Positions 47,919 through 57,484 are shown, numbered from the stretch's first letter. The stretch: 64,000 nucleotides of DNA from Algoriphagus aquimarinus (GCF_007997215.1 NZ_VORW01000002.1:62001-126000); one strand, 5' to 3'. Notes: generated by a model from the letters alone, not told the origin. Made by a program: numbers and translations.

Positions 47919-47998
47919 ATATCTAGAGGTTGTTTATTTTTTTGATTGTGATTGAATGCTTTTAGTTATTTTTACCACTCTTAAATAGAACAAACCGT

Positions 47999-49948
47999 TT
48001 GAATCGAAAAATATTCATATTCCTGATATTTATTATCAGCGCTCCATTGAGAGTAATAGCTCAGATTCCGGATATAGATAGCCTTAAAAATATTTTGCCT
48101 ACCGCCAAAGGGAAGGAAAGATTGACCGTTCTCAATGAGTTGTCAACTTACCTTCGAGAAGTGGAACAGCAAGTAGCATTTGACTATGCTCTAGAGGCAG
48201 AGAAACTTGCCCAAAAACTCAAGGATAAATCCGGTGAGGCTATAGCCAAAGAAAATATAGGGTGGATCTACTATCGCAGAGGTCAATGGAAAAAAACATT
48301 CACTTACTCCAAAGAAGCCTACGAACTTTCTATTGAAGCAAATAATCTGGAGGAAGCTTCTAGGGTTCTAAACAGTATGGGTGCCCTTTACTATGAGCAG
48401 CAAAACTATTCTATGTCTATTGCTCAGTTCAAGAAAGCATTAGAGATCAGTGATAAAGTGGACGATTTTTACACGATGATCAGGAGTCTTAATAACATAG
48501 CTTTCAATTATGTAAAGTTAGAAGAGCTTGATTCAGCCATGTATTATGCTTCTCAAGCAATAGAAACCAATGAGAATGCAGGTTCACCTTATTTGCTTTC
48601 CTTTTCAAATCGGGTCATTGGAGATATTTATTTGAAGAAAAATCAACTTGATTCTGCTGAGATAATTTTTGAAAAAGCGTTGGAAAACGCAGAGATCAGA
48701 GGTCTTACTTCTTTTAAAGCTAGTATTCTTCATAGACTAGGACATACTTACCTTCTCAACGGAAAACCTGAGCGAGCAAAGAAAGTTCTACTTGAAGGTG
48801 TAGAGCTATCCAGTCAGAATAATCTGCTTGATGAACTCTCAAAAAGTCATAAATATTTGGCCGAATACTATCTGCAATCAGGGGATTTTAAGGAAGCTTT
48901 CAAGGAGCAGTCACTATTCATTACTTTAAATGATTCTCTTGAAAATAAGTCTAACAAAGATAGAATAGCTTTGATGCAAGGGATGTTTGAGGATGATTTG
49001 AATCAGTCAGAGCTTGAACTTCTTACTGCTCAGTATGAAAATCAGGCTAGTACTTTGGCCTTTAACCGAAAGATTGTTTTTATAGTGAGCACGGGCTCAT
49101 TACTGATTTTTGCACTCCTTTTATGGTTGTTTTATCTGAATCGAAATATAAGGAAGTACAACTCAAGTTTGATATTACAAAAGCAACATATCCGTCGTCA
49201 AAACGAAGATTTGGGCACGAAATCCAAACAGCTAGAGGGAATTAATCAGACTAAAAATAGACTTTTTTCCATTTTGGGTCATGATCTCAAAGGACCTGTA
49301 GGACAAGTGAAATCTATTGTGGATTTATTGACTGAAGGGCATCTTACTCAGGAAGAATTTGATGAACTAATTCAAAATTTAAAAACAGATGTTGATTCAG
49401 TTTATTTTACTTTGAATAATACATTGAAGTGGTCACTGGCCCAAATGGAAGGCTTCAAGCTTCAAAAGGTCAACTTTAACCTTTCAGAACTGGTCAGATC
49501 CAATATTAAATTGATCAAGCCACAGCTAAAAGAGAAATTACTTAAGATAGATAATTCATCCTTGGCAGATGACCTTGAGATATATGCTGATAGGGATCTG
49601 ATAGAAGTAGTGATCAGGAATATTTTGAATAACGCAGTGAAGTTCTCCAAACCTGGCGATGTAATCCGACTTTCGGCAGAAATAGATAACATGATGATTA
49701 ACTGGTGTGTGATAGATCAGGGTGCTGGAATGCAGGAAGAGCAAATAGATGAATTGCTCTCCGCAGATTATGTCATCACCAATTCCAAAGTGGGTACTAA
49801 AATGGAAAAGGGATCTGGATTAGGGCTGCAGATTTGCAAGGAATTTACCCGAATGAATGGTGGAGAGCTAAATATAATAAGCAAAGAAGGAGAAGGAACA
49901 AAAGTGTGTGTGAGAATTCCTGCCAGTAAAGTTTTAGTCAATAATTGA
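47999..49948 (+). CDS. TPR sensor histidine kinase, periplasmic sensing
   Basis: 649 residues from a TTG, the only start that keeps the signal peptide (NRKIFIFLIFIISAPLRVIA). Tetratricopeptide repeats fill about 40-335 (ALEAEKLAQKLKDKSGEAIA, LNSMGALYYEQQNYSMSIAQ). One membrane helix at about 358-380 is followed by a short coiled coil. The H-box histidine is residue 428 in SILGHDLKGPVGQVKS; the N-box is RNILNNAVKFSKPG, and G boxes are DQGAGM and GSGLGLQIC. No receiver domain or response-regulator gene is nearby. Confidence 0.9.
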   Translation: MNRKIFIFLIFIISAPLRVIAQIPDIDSLKNILPTAKGKERLTVLNELSTYLREVEQQVAFDYALEAEKLAQKLKDKSGEAIAKENIGWIYYRRGQWKKTFTYSKEAYELSIEANNLEEASRVLNSMGALYYEQQNYSMSIAQFKKALEISDKVDDFYTMIRSLNNIAFNYVKLEELDSAMYYASQAIETNENAGSPYLLSFSNRVIGDIYLKKNQLDSAEIIFEKALENAEIRGLTSFKASILHRLGHTYLLNGKPERAKKVLLEGVELSSQNNLLDELSKSHKYLAEYYLQSGDFKEAFKEQSLFITLNDSLENKSNKDRIALMQGMFEDDLNQSELELLTAQYENQASTLAFNRKIVFIVSTGSLLIFALLLWLFYLNRNIRKYNSSLILQKQHIRRQNEDLGTKSKQLEGINQTKNRLFSILGHDLKGPVGQVKSIVDLLTEGHLTQEEFDELIQNLKTDVDSVYFTLNNTLKWSLAQMEGFKLQKVNFNLSELVRSNIKLIKPQLKEKLLKIDNSSLADDLEIYADRDLIEVVIRNILNNAVKFSKPGDVIRLSAEIDNMMINWCVIDQGAGMQEEQIDELLSADYVITNSKVGTKMEKGSGLGLQICKEFTRMNGGELNIISKEGEGTKVCVRIPASKVLVNN

Positions 49949-50809
49949 GATATGATCTGCCACAAGGAATTGCTCGAAAGGTAATTTGTTAGTTATAATT
50001 CCAAGTTCTTTCATGATCTCCATGGATTTATCCAATTGAAATTTTGAAACCTCCGCATCAGTCGCCCAAAGGGTCTGTGCAAACCATTCTTTCACATCGA
50101 TTTCACTCAACGCATAGTTTCTGGATATTTCCCCAATTACAGAATTGCTGTCGGACTGAAGCTTCTGTGAAGCTACATACACGAGATCTCTCAATTGGAA
50201 TATCAGTTCGCCAAATTCTGCTAAAGCTTTGTTTGACGCTATAATAGCAAAGCATGGCCATGGGCTAGGGACTTCACCTATACGCTTCATTTGTTTGGTA
50301 TCGACCCAAGGCTTAGTAGTGTATTTTTCCCAAAGAAACATTTCTGGTTTTTCTGAAGTCATTACCTCCAAAGCCCCAGGGAGATTGTTAACTGTTTTAA
50401 AATCCAAATTTTCAGAATTCCAGCCTTCACGTTTAGCAAGAACGTAGCTCATTAACTGTGAACCAGATCCTATTCTACTTATTAGAAATGTAGGATCTAT
50501 AATTTCATCCAAAGAATTCACAGGTGAATTTCCAGAAATATGAATTCCCCAGATTAAGGGAGATTTAACGTGAAGTCCAATCATTTTAGATGGATTTCCT
50601 GCTTCGAAATCCTTCAAAAAGCTTTCTGTTAATACTATCGCAATGTCAGTTTTATCTTCCCTCAAATCCTTGTTCATCTGACCGGAACCTCTGGATTCAT
50701 CCGACCATTGGAGTGTGATTCCTTGCTTTTCGAATGGTTGAGCTGCTACTACTTTCTTCCAAGGGAAATTAAAATGCTCAGGAACTCCAGTTATTCTTAG
50801 GGTTTTCAT
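49934..50809 (-). CDS. Orphan substrate-binding protein (NMT1/PhnD-like)
   Basis: 291 residues from ATG 50809, giving MKTLRITGVPEHFNFPWKK, the start I expect for this Bacteroidetes family. The frame extends to 50998 through a hydrophobic stretch (KLVLLMISLVFLTQVNSS) that could be a signal peptide, so an exported form is not excluded. LREDKTDIAIVLTESFLKDF and SRIGSGSQLMSYVLAKREGW are ligand-binding-lobe motifs. No permease or ATPase gene is adjacent. The end overlaps the convergent kinase gene by 15 bases. Confidence 0.75.
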   Translation of the reverse strand: MKTLRITGVPEHFNFPWKKVVAAQPFEKQGITLQWSDESRGSGQMNKDLREDKTDIAIVLTESFLKDFEAGNPSKMIGLHVKSPLIWGIHISGNSPVNSLDEIIDPTFLISRIGSGSQLMSYVLAKREGWNSENLDFKTVNNLPGALEVMTSEKPEMFLWEKYTTKPWVDTKQMKRIGEVPSPWPCFAIIASNKALAEFGELIFQLRDLVYVASQKLQSDSNSVIGEISRNYALSEIDVKEWFAQTLWATDAEVSKFQLDKSMEIMKELGIITNKLPFEQFLVADHISIID

Positions 50810-51062
50810 AGGGGAAGAGTTGACTTGAGTCAAAAATACTAAAGAGATCATTAAAAGAACTAATTTCCTACTAAGCTTTAAAGCTTTCAGAGGATCAAAA
50901 AAAGTTTCCTTAAAGGAGTAGACAAAAATATGACTGGTTATAATAGTCTCTTTTGCATCAATTCTTAAAGTTATAATGTTTTGAAATCGATTGCGCACAT
51001 AGAAATGCTTTTTTGAAGGATATTTTAGAATTAGATGTGGGTAATTATAAGTAAGGGATTTA

Positions 51063-51070
51063 TATCTTTG
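51063..51070 (+). promoter_or_regulatory. Promoter -7 element for fructose-bisphosphate aldolase
   Basis: TATCTTTG is a full TAnnTTTG match, 67 bases before the ATG. The -33 region is poor. Confidence 0.5.
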
Positions 51071-51137
51071 AATTCTACGTTAGAAATATGGGCTCTTTAC
51101 GGGCACTTTAACTTGAAATAAACAAACCTAATACGAT

Positions 51138-52199
51138 ATGAAATTTAAACCTGGAGTAAAATACGGTGAAGAGCTTAGAGATCTTTATGCTTACGCAAAA
51201 GAGAATGAGTTCGCTATGCCGGCGGTAAATGTGATCAACACCAACTCTGTGAATGCGGTTTTGGAGACAGCGAAAAAGCTTAATTCTCCTGTAATCATTC
51301 AATTCTCAAATGGTGGTGCACAGTTTTTTGCTGGAAAATCTCTAGCTAACGACAAGCAGCAGGCAAGTATCGCTGGTGGTATCTCTGGTGCGCATCACGT
51401 GCATTTGATGGCTGAAGCATACGGCGTACCGGTTATTTTACACACAGATCATGCAGCGAAGAAATTATTACCTTGGATCGACGGCCTTTTAGAAGCTGGT
51501 AAAGGGTATTACGCTGCGCACAAAAGACCATTATATAGCTCTCACATGCTTGATCTATCTGAAGAGCCTTTAGAAGAAAACGTAGAGATCTCTTGCAACT
51601 ACTTCAAAGAATTCGAAAAGCTGGAAATGGCTATTGAAATCGAATTGGGAGTAACAGGTGGTGAAGAAGATGGCGTGGATAACACAGACATCGATTCTTC
51701 TAAGCTTTATACTCAGCCTGAAGAAGTGGCTTATGCATATGAGCACTTGAAGGAAATCGGGGATCTATTCACTATCGCTGCTGCCTTCGGTAACGTTCAC
51801 GGTGTGTACAAGCCAGGTAACGTGAGCTTGAAGCCTATCATCTTGAAGAACTCTCAGGATTTCATCAAAGAAAAGCATGGTTTGACTGGTAAGCCTTTGA
51901 ACTTTGTATTCCACGGTGGATCAGGATCTACAGTAGAGGAAATCAGAGAAGCAAATAGTTACGGATCTATCAAGATGAATATCGATACAGATATGCAATG
52001 GGCATTCTGGGAAGGTATCTTGAACAACTACAAAAAGAACGAGGCATATCTTCAGACTCAACTGGGTAGCCCAGATGGAGCTGATAGCCCAAACAAGAAA
52101 TATTACGATCCAAGAAACTGGTTGCGTAAAGGCGAAGAGAACTTCGTGAAGCGTCTTGAGCTTGCATTTGAGATGCTTAATGCGGTGAATAGAAATTAA
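51138..52199 (+). CDS. fbaA: Class II fructose-bisphosphate aldolase
   Basis: 353 residues, class IIA type. Zinc-site blocks are visible: VILHTDHAAKKLLPWIDG near residue 100, AIEIELGVTGGEEDGVDNTD, FGNVHGVYKPGNVSL and NFVFHGGSGS. The enzyme interconverts fructose 1,6-bisphosphate with DHAP and glyceraldehyde 3-phosphate. Codon use is more regular than in the neighbours, as expected for a highly expressed gene. It faces the mgsA-pfkA operon. Confidence 0.97.
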   Translation: MKFKPGVKYGEELRDLYAYAKENEFAMPAVNVINTNSVNAVLETAKKLNSPVIIQFSNGGAQFFAGKSLANDKQQASIAGGISGAHHVHLMAEAYGVPVILHTDHAAKKLLPWIDGLLEAGKGYYAAHKRPLYSSHMLDLSEEPLEENVEISCNYFKEFEKLEMAIEIELGVTGGEEDGVDNTDIDSSKLYTQPEEVAYAYEHLKEIGDLFTIAAAFGNVHGVYKPGNVSLKPIILKNSQDFIKEKHGLTGKPLNFVFHGGSGSTVEEIREANSYGSIKMNIDTDMQWAFWEGILNNYKKNEAYLQTQLGSPDGADSPNKKYYDPRNWLRKGEENFVKRLELAFEMLNAVNRN

Positions 52200-52221
52200 T
52201 TTCTACTTAGCTTAGAATCAA

Positions 52222-52249
52222 AAAGTCACCTGTGAGGGTGACTTTTTTT
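52222..52249 (+). terminator. Terminator of the aldolase gene
   Basis: AAAGTCACC (52222-52230) pairs with GGTGACTTT (52237-52245), followed by T residues. Confidence 0.9.
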
Positions 52250-52444
52250 GTTTCTGGTAAGTACGGATTTCACCAAAATCCCGAAAGGATGAAATGATTT
52301 TAGAGAATAAGTCTTCTGATGGAGCTGAACCCAGTATAGGAGAAAAAGGTGTTCTGTAGCCAATTCTGGGTTTAGTATTTCTTTGATTCCCTAGGTAGTT
52401 CTATTATTCTGACAAGCCTTCAGCTTTTCTACCGTTCCTAAATC

Positions 52445-52489
52445 AAAAAAAAACCTCTGGATCCAGATATATACCAGGATTCAAAGGTC
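52445..52489 (-). terminator. Probable terminator of the mgsA-pfkA operon
   Basis: The 12-base arms at 52454-52465 and 52478-52489 pair with two G-T wobbles. Leftward they run into a T tract (complement of the A run at 52446-52454). The interval 52250-52444 between the two terminators shows no convincing gene. Confidence 0.65.
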
Positions 52490-52537
52490 AATTATTGAAA
52501 CCTTCGGGAATTTGAAAACTCCAAAGGTTGAAAGGAA

Positions 52538-53524
52538 TTATGTAGATAAGATCTTCGCTACACGGAAATCATCCTCATCAACTGATTTATCATCAACGAT
52601 TGCTTTTTTGATAGGAGTGTAGACCACTTTGTTATTGATCAGTCCAGCCATTACGTCGTATTTACCCTGAAGCAAACCTTCTACAGCCGCAACTCCCAAT
52701 TTGGAAGCAAGTAGACGGTCATAAGAGCTAGGTGAGCCACCGCGCTGTAAGTGACCTAGAATAGTTACTTTGATATCGTAGTAAGGAAGGTGCTTTTTCA
52801 CAAGAGAAGCTATTTCTGTTGCTCCTCCGCTTTTCCCACCTTCTGCCACGATCACAATATTGGATGCTTTTTTGGCTTTCGTTCTTATTCTTAATTTATC
52901 TACCAAGTGTTCAATCGGCATTTTTTTCTCAGGAATAAGAATCGCAGCAGCTGCACTACCGATGCCAGCATTGATAGCAATAAATCCAGCGTCACGTCCC
53001 ATTACTTCCACAAAGAAAAGCCTATCGTGGGATGTAGCTGTGTCTCGGATCTTGTCAATAGCTTGAATAGCCGTGTTACAAGCAGTGTCAAAACCAATGG
53101 TTGAATCTGTGCCTGAAAGGTCATTGTCAATCGTACCTGGAAGACCAATCGCTGGTACACCAAATTCTTTATAGAATAAATGCGCTCCAGTCAAAGATCC
53201 ATCACCCCCGATAACCACAAGTGCATCTATACCATGGCTTTTCAGATTGTTATAGGCAGTTTGTCTACCTTCTGGAGTACGGAATTCAGCACTTCTTGCG
53301 GACTTTAGGAATGTTCCACCACGCTCGAGCACATGTGTGATGTGCTTTGATTCTAGCTTTTTGATATCATTTTGGATCATACCTTCGTATCCGCGGTAGA
53401 TTCCATACATTTCTATATCGTAGTACAATCCTGCTCTTACTACAGCACGGATTGCAGCGTTCATGCCTGGGGAGTCTCCTCCAGAAGTTAGAACGCCAAT
53501 TTTTTTAATGGTTTTAGCTTCCAT
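52538..53524 (-). CDS. pfkA: ATP-dependent 6-phosphofructokinase
   Basis: 328 residues. Conserved blocks are LTSGGDSPGMNAAIRAVVR (ATP site), VVIGGDGSLTGAHLF near 103, and GLPGTIDNDLSGTDSTIGFD near 125-140 with the catalytic aspartate. The later block is VTILGHLQRGGSPSSYDR. It commits fructose 6-phosphate to glycolysis. It starts 3 bases after the methylglyoxal synthase stop, so both enzymes share a message. Confidence 0.97.
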   Translation of the reverse strand: MEAKTIKKIGVLTSGGDSPGMNAAIRAVVRAGLYYDIEMYGIYRGYEGMIQNDIKKLESKHITHVLERGGTFLKSARSAEFRTPEGRQTAYNNLKSHGIDALVVIGGDGSLTGAHLFYKEFGVPAIGLPGTIDNDLSGTDSTIGFDTACNTAIQAIDKIRDTATSHDRLFFVEVMGRDAGFIAINAGIGSAAAAILIPEKKMPIEHLVDKLRIRTKAKKASNIVIVAEGGKSGGATEIASLVKKHLPYYDIKVTILGHLQRGGSPSSYDRLLASKLGVAAVEGLLQGKYDVMAGLINNKVVYTPIKKAIVDDKSVDEDDFRVAKILST

Positions 53525-53527
53525 TTT

Positions 53528-53899
53528 TTAGGTTTGAGTAAAGGCTTTAAACATAAGTTCGGCCGAAGCCGGGTTGGTCGCTAACGGGATATTGTGTACG
53601 TCACAAATCCTCATCAGCATTTGAACATCTGGCTCATGCGGATGCTTGTCAAGTGGGTCTCTAAAGAAAACAACCATTGCTAGTTCTTTCTGAGCTGCCA
53701 TAGCGGCAATCTGTGCATCTCCTCCATAAGGGCCAGATAGCAGTTTTTCGACTTCAAATCCGGCTTTTTCTATATGAGAACCAGTGGTCCCTGTAGCTAC
53801 CAAATCCACATCTGCCTGTAGCAGTCTTTCACGGAATCCACTTAAAAAATGAACCATGTCGGCTTTTTTACCATCATGGGCTATAAGAGCAATTTTCAT
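53528..53899 (-). CDS. mgsA: Methylglyoxal synthase
   Basis: 123 residues. The fold signature is ALIAHDGKKADMVHFL, then GTTGSHIEKAGFEVEKLLSG and GPYGGDAQIAAMAAQ; the catalytic aspartate region is VFFRDPLDKHPHEPDVQMLM, ending IPLATNPASAELM. It converts DHAP to methylglyoxal and phosphate, bypassing lower glycolysis when sugar phosphates build up. It is shorter than the E. coli enzyme but complete. It is the first gene of the operon with pfkA. Confidence 0.95.
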   Translation of the reverse strand: MKIALIAHDGKKADMVHFLSGFRERLLQADVDLVATGTTGSHIEKAGFEVEKLLSGPYGGDAQIAAMAAQKELAMVVFFRDPLDKHPHEPDVQMLMRICDVHNIPLATNPASAELMFKAFTQT

Positions 53900-53927
53900 T
53901 AGGTATAGTGTTGTAATAGGTTCGTGC

Positions 53928-53935
53928 CAAAGTTA
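53928..53935 (-). promoter_or_regulatory. Promoter -7 element for mgsA-pfkA
   Basis: Leftward TAACTTTG is a full TAnnTTTG match, 29 bases before the mgsA ATG. No clear -33 box. Confidence 0.5.
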
Positions 53936-53995
53936 GGGAAATCTTTCCCTGATCGGTTGGCTTATTTGATATTTAAAGCCTACTAACTAGTAGGC

Positions 53996-56038
53996 TCAAA
54001 TCAATTTTTCCAAATAAAGTAAGAAAGTGTATTCTAGTGCCATTTCTTTCAGGGAATTGAATCTACCTGAAGCTCCTCCATGTCCTGCTTCCATATTGGT
54101 ATGGAGAAATAGAAGTTTTGAATCAGTTTTCAATTCTCTCAGTTTTGCCACCCATTTGGTAGGCTCCCAGTATTGTACCTGGCTATCATGTAGTCCGGAG
54201 GTGATCAGTAGATTCGGATAATCTTTGGCTTCCACATTGTCATAAGGTGAATAGGAGAGCATGTACTCATAATATTCTTTATCCTTGGGATTTCCCCATT
54301 CCTGAAATTCTCCGGTAGTCAACGGGATGCTTTCATCAAGCATCGTTGTCACTACATCAACGAATGGTACAGCTGCAATTAGTCCATTGAAAAGATCTGG
54401 TCTCAGATTCATTACAGCTCCCATTAATAAACCGCCTGCACTACCTCCCATAGCATACAAATGCTCAGGAGATGTATATTTCTCAGCGATCAGGTGCTCA
54501 GCACATGAGATGTAATCGGTAAAGGTATTTCGCTTTTTTAGCATTTTTCCATCCTCATACCATACTCGGCCTAAGTCTTCACCACCTCGGATATGAGCTA
54601 TAGCAAAGACGAATCCTCTATCCAATAAACTCAAGCGACTGCTGGAGAAATAAGCATCCATGCTGTAGCCATACGATCCATAGGAATAGAGTAGGAGAGG
54701 ATTGGAGCCGTCGGGAGAGAATTTATCGATTTTGTATACTAGCGAAATGGGTACCATGACTCCGTCTGAAGCTTTTGCCCAGACTCTAGCTGAAGTATAT
54801 TCCGAAGTTTCATAACCGCCCACGATTTCTTGCTGCTTAAGCAAAGTTTTCTCCTTAGTCACCATATGGTAATCAAAGGTGCTAGCAGGAGTTACAAGAG
54901 AATTGTATCCAAAGCGAAGGATTGTAGTATCATATTCTGGGTTCGTGCTGATCCAAGCGGTGTAGGTTTCATCGTCAAATTCTAAGGAATGTGAAGGTGT
55001 GCCATCCCAAGGTTTGATATTGATTTTGCAAAGTCCATTTGTTCTTTCTTGTACGACAAGAAAGTCGGAGAAAATATCGAAATCTTCAAGCAAGACAGTT
55101 TCGCGATGGGGGATCACATCTTCCCAATTCTCCAAATGAGGTGAGGAAATAGGTGCTTTTACCAGCTTGAAATTCTGGGCTTCTAGATTTGTTCTGATCC
55201 AAAAGTGATCTTGATAATGATCTGCAGCGTATTCCAAATGAGGAATTCTAGGTTGAAGAAGTGTGAACTCTCCTGTAGGATTAGCTGCTTCCAAAAACCT
55301 CATTTCAGAAGATATTGTGCTTTCGGAATGAATGAGTATGAATTTTTCAGATTTGGTTTTATGTACTACACAGGAGAACTCCTCATCTTTTTCTTCATAA
55401 ATCATGATGTCACTTTCAGTGGAAGTGCCCAGCTTATGTGAATAAATTTGATAAGAGCGAAGAGTCTCGGGATCTTGTTTGGAGTAAAAAAGTGTTTGGT
55501 TATCAGCTGCCCATGCGAAATTCCCTGTGATAGCTGGAATGTGATCAGATAGAATTTCACCTGTCTCAAGATCTTTAAAATGAATCTCATAGATTCTTCT
55601 TCCTACTTCATCTACTGCAAATGCAAGTGTTTTCAAGTCAGAAGTAGCTGCTGTTCCACTTACCTGATAGTATGACTTGCCTTCAGCCAGTCTATTGACA
55701 TCAAGGAAAATTTCTTCAGGAGCCTCTAAATTTCCTTTTTTTCGACAATACAAGGGGTATTCACCACCTGTTTCGTATTTGATGTACCAGAAATAGCCCG
55801 ATTTACGGTAAGGAACACTTTCGTCATCTTCCTTTATTCTACCTTTCATTTCCTGAAATAACTTCTCTTGAAATTCTTCAGTGGATTTTAAATTTGTTTT
55901 AAGGTATTCATTCTCAGCATTTAGGTACTCGATGACCTCAGGATTTTCCCTGTCGCGCATCCAATAATAGTTGTCGGTACGCTGATGACCATGTGTTTCT
56001 AAGAGCTGAGCTATTTTTTTGGCTTTAGGTGCCTGCAT
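53996..56038 (-). CDS. ptrB: Oligopeptidase B (S9A family)
   Basis: 680 residues without a signal peptide, so cytosolic. It opens APKAKKIAQLLETHGHQRTD and NYYWMRDRENPEVIEYLNAE, typical of oligopeptidase B. The propeller is followed by YSYGSYGYSMDAYFSSSRLS and FAIAHIRGGEDLGRVWYEDG. Catalytic residues lie in AMGGSAGGLLMGAVM near 533, TSGLHDSQVQYWEP near 615 and MEAGHGGASGRF near 651. The enzyme cuts short peptides after Arg or Lys. It is a monocistronic gene. Confidence 0.95.
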   Translation of the reverse strand: MQAPKAKKIAQLLETHGHQRTDNYYWMRDRENPEVIEYLNAENEYLKTNLKSTEEFQEKLFQEMKGRIKEDDESVPYRKSGYFWYIKYETGGEYPLYCRKKGNLEAPEEIFLDVNRLAEGKSYYQVSGTAATSDLKTLAFAVDEVGRRIYEIHFKDLETGEILSDHIPAITGNFAWAADNQTLFYSKQDPETLRSYQIYSHKLGTSTESDIMIYEEKDEEFSCVVHKTKSEKFILIHSESTISSEMRFLEAANPTGEFTLLQPRIPHLEYAADHYQDHFWIRTNLEAQNFKLVKAPISSPHLENWEDVIPHRETVLLEDFDIFSDFLVVQERTNGLCKINIKPWDGTPSHSLEFDDETYTAWISTNPEYDTTILRFGYNSLVTPASTFDYHMVTKEKTLLKQQEIVGGYETSEYTSARVWAKASDGVMVPISLVYKIDKFSPDGSNPLLLYSYGSYGYSMDAYFSSSRLSLLDRGFVFAIAHIRGGEDLGRVWYEDGKMLKKRNTFTDYISCAEHLIAEKYTSPEHLYAMGGSAGGLLMGAVMNLRPDLFNGLIAAVPFVDVVTTMLDESIPLTTGEFQEWGNPKDKEYYEYMLSYSPYDNVEAKDYPNLLITSGLHDSQVQYWEPTKWVAKLRELKTDSKLLFLHTNMEAGHGGASGRFNSLKEMALEYTFLLYLEKLI

Positions 56039-56226
56039 TATCTAGAGTATTTAAGCCTGCAATGTTAAGGAAAAAAATGGGCGTAGAGTTCTCTTCTATC
56101 TAGGAAAATGGAAGTTCAATTGCATTTTCTACTAATTAAAATGTCATGTAAATAGGTATTGAGTCTTGGATTGGAGATTTTTTTTTAAAATATTCAGTAA
56201 ATAATTAAACCATTAACCAAAAACTT

Positions 56227-56646
56227 ATGGGATTTCTGAAAGAGTTTAAAGAGTTTGCCGTCAAAGGCAATGTAGTTGATCTAGCTGTTGCTGTGATCAT
56301 AGGTGGTGCTTTCGGTAAGATTGTCGCATCCTTTGTGAAAGATATCGTAATGCCACCAATTGGTGTATTGCTAGGGGGAGTCAGCTTTACTGATTTAGCG
56401 ATAGTACTAAAGGAAAGTAGCGTAGGACCTGCAGGAGAAGATCTAGGCCCTGTATTGCTTACTTATGGTATTTTTGTCCAAAATGTATTAGATTTTGTCA
56501 TTATTGCATTAGTGATTTTCATTGCTGTGAAAGCGCTCTCCAATATGAAGAAGAAAGAAGCTGTTGCTCCAACTCCTCCGCCTCCAGCACTTTCTAAATC
56601 AGAAGTACTTCTTGAAGAAATCAGAGACCTATTGAAAAAAGTTTAA
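56227..56646 (+). CDS. mscL: Large-conductance mechanosensitive channel
   Basis: 139 residues. The N-terminus [20 protein letters not shown] leads into the pore helix [20 protein letters not shown]; the second helix is about 85-107 ([19 protein letters not shown]). A Pro-rich linker (TPPPPAL) and a C-terminal helix end the protein. It forms a pentamer that opens under hypo-osmotic shock. It is a single gene ending at a bidirectional terminator. Confidence 0.97.
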   Translation: MGFLKEFKEFAVKGNVVDLAVAVIIGGAFGKIVASFVKDIVMPPIGVLLGGVSFTDLAIVLKESSVGPAGEDLGPVLLTYGIFVQNVLDFVIIALVIFIAVKALSNMKKKEAVAPTPPPPALSKSEVLLEEIRDLLKKV

Positions 56647-56651
56647 CGCAT

Positions 56652-56681
56652 AAAAAAAGCGGCTTTAAGCCGCTTTTTTTA
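56652..56681. terminator. Bidirectional terminator between mscL and the Spy-like gene
   Basis: AGCGGCTT (56658-56665) pairs with AAGCCGCT (56667-56674), flanked by an A run and a T run of seven each. Confidence 0.9.
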
Positions 56682-57119
56682 TTTCTTGTCATCATCCCTT
56701 CGCCTTTGGTAGATATGTCTAGCAAATTCTCTGGACAGTCCATTCAGCTGAATAATTTGATTAAAGGTAATTACACTAGAAAGATCTTTTACAAATTTCT
56801 CTTCATCGACGATCATTTTTCGTTCGATTTCGAATTTTCTTGTGAGTCTTGATTTTGCTTCAGCTTCAGATAATTGAGTATCTCGCACTCTTCCCAATTC
56901 AGACATTTCTCTGAGACTTTTTTCTCGTGAATCATTGAAAACATTGTAGATAGGCCAGAATTTTTGAGCTTGTTCTGGTTTTAGATCCAATCTAGTAGTG
57001 ATAAAAGCTACTCTTGCAGCCTCCAGTTTTTCACGGTCATATCCTTCTCCTGGGCGTTGGGCTTTAGTAGCTCCTATCGCCAGAAAAAAGATGAGTGCTA
57101 TTAGTGCGTATTTTTTCAT
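56679..57119 (-). CDS. Periplasmic Spy/CpxP-like protein
   Basis: 146 residues from ATG 57119, the start that gives the signal peptide (MKKYALIALIFFLAIGATKA); a start 5 codons earlier overlaps the upstream gene. The mature part is nearly all charged helix, with TRLDLKPEQAQKFWPIYNVF and SRLTRKFEIERKMIVDEEKF, the layout of LTxxQ-type Spy/CpxP relatives. Such proteins are chaperones or envelope-stress sensors. It is the third gene of a sigma/anti-sigma-like/Spy-like operon. Confidence 0.78.
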   Translation of the reverse strand: MKKYALIALIFFLAIGATKAQRPGEGYDREKLEAARVAFITTRLDLKPEQAQKFWPIYNVFNDSREKSLREMSELGRVRDTQLSEAEAKSRLTRKFEIERKMIVDEEKFVKDLSSVITFNQIIQLNGLSREFARHIYQRRRDDDKK

Positions 57120-57124
57120 AATTT

Positions 57125-57484
57125 TTAGTACCAATGTTGATCATTTTCATCTACCATATCTACTTCATAAACCATTTCTTCGGCAATGATCTGATCCAAT
57201 ATTTCTTCAGGATTATCTACCATGGAAAGCACATCCTCTGCAGTCCAATATTGACTTTCGATGAATAAATTTACTTCCTCATCCATGGATAGAGTTTCAA
57301 ACTGAGTTTTTGAAGAATTAAATTGCCAGACTCCCAAACTCACCACAAGGATAGCAGCCGCAGCGGCATATTTCATCCATTGAATAGATTTATGTGGCTT
57401 GATCTCTTCCATTATTTTATCTGGAAGGCTATCGAAATAACCCTCTGGCGCTTTAAAATCCTGAATTTTTGGAAGTTTTTGCAT
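57125..57484 (-). CDS. Single-pass membrane protein, probable anti-sigma factor
   Basis: 119 residues. The N-terminus (about 1-33) is cytosolic with APEGYFDSLPDKIMEEI, a motif I know from Bacteroidetes sigma-linked membrane proteins. One membrane helix follows (about 37-54, YAAAAAILVVSLGVWQF). The outer half is strongly acidic (DEEVNLFIESQYWTAEDVLS). It lies 34 bases after the ECF sigma gene. No zinc anti-sigma motif is present, so the role rests on position and topology. Confidence 0.72.
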   Translation of the reverse strand: MQKLPKIQDFKAPEGYFDSLPDKIMEEIKPHKSIQWMKYAAAAAILVVSLGVWQFNSSKTQFETLSMDEEVNLFIESQYWTAEDVLSMVDNPEEILDQIIAEEMVYEVDMVDENDQHWY

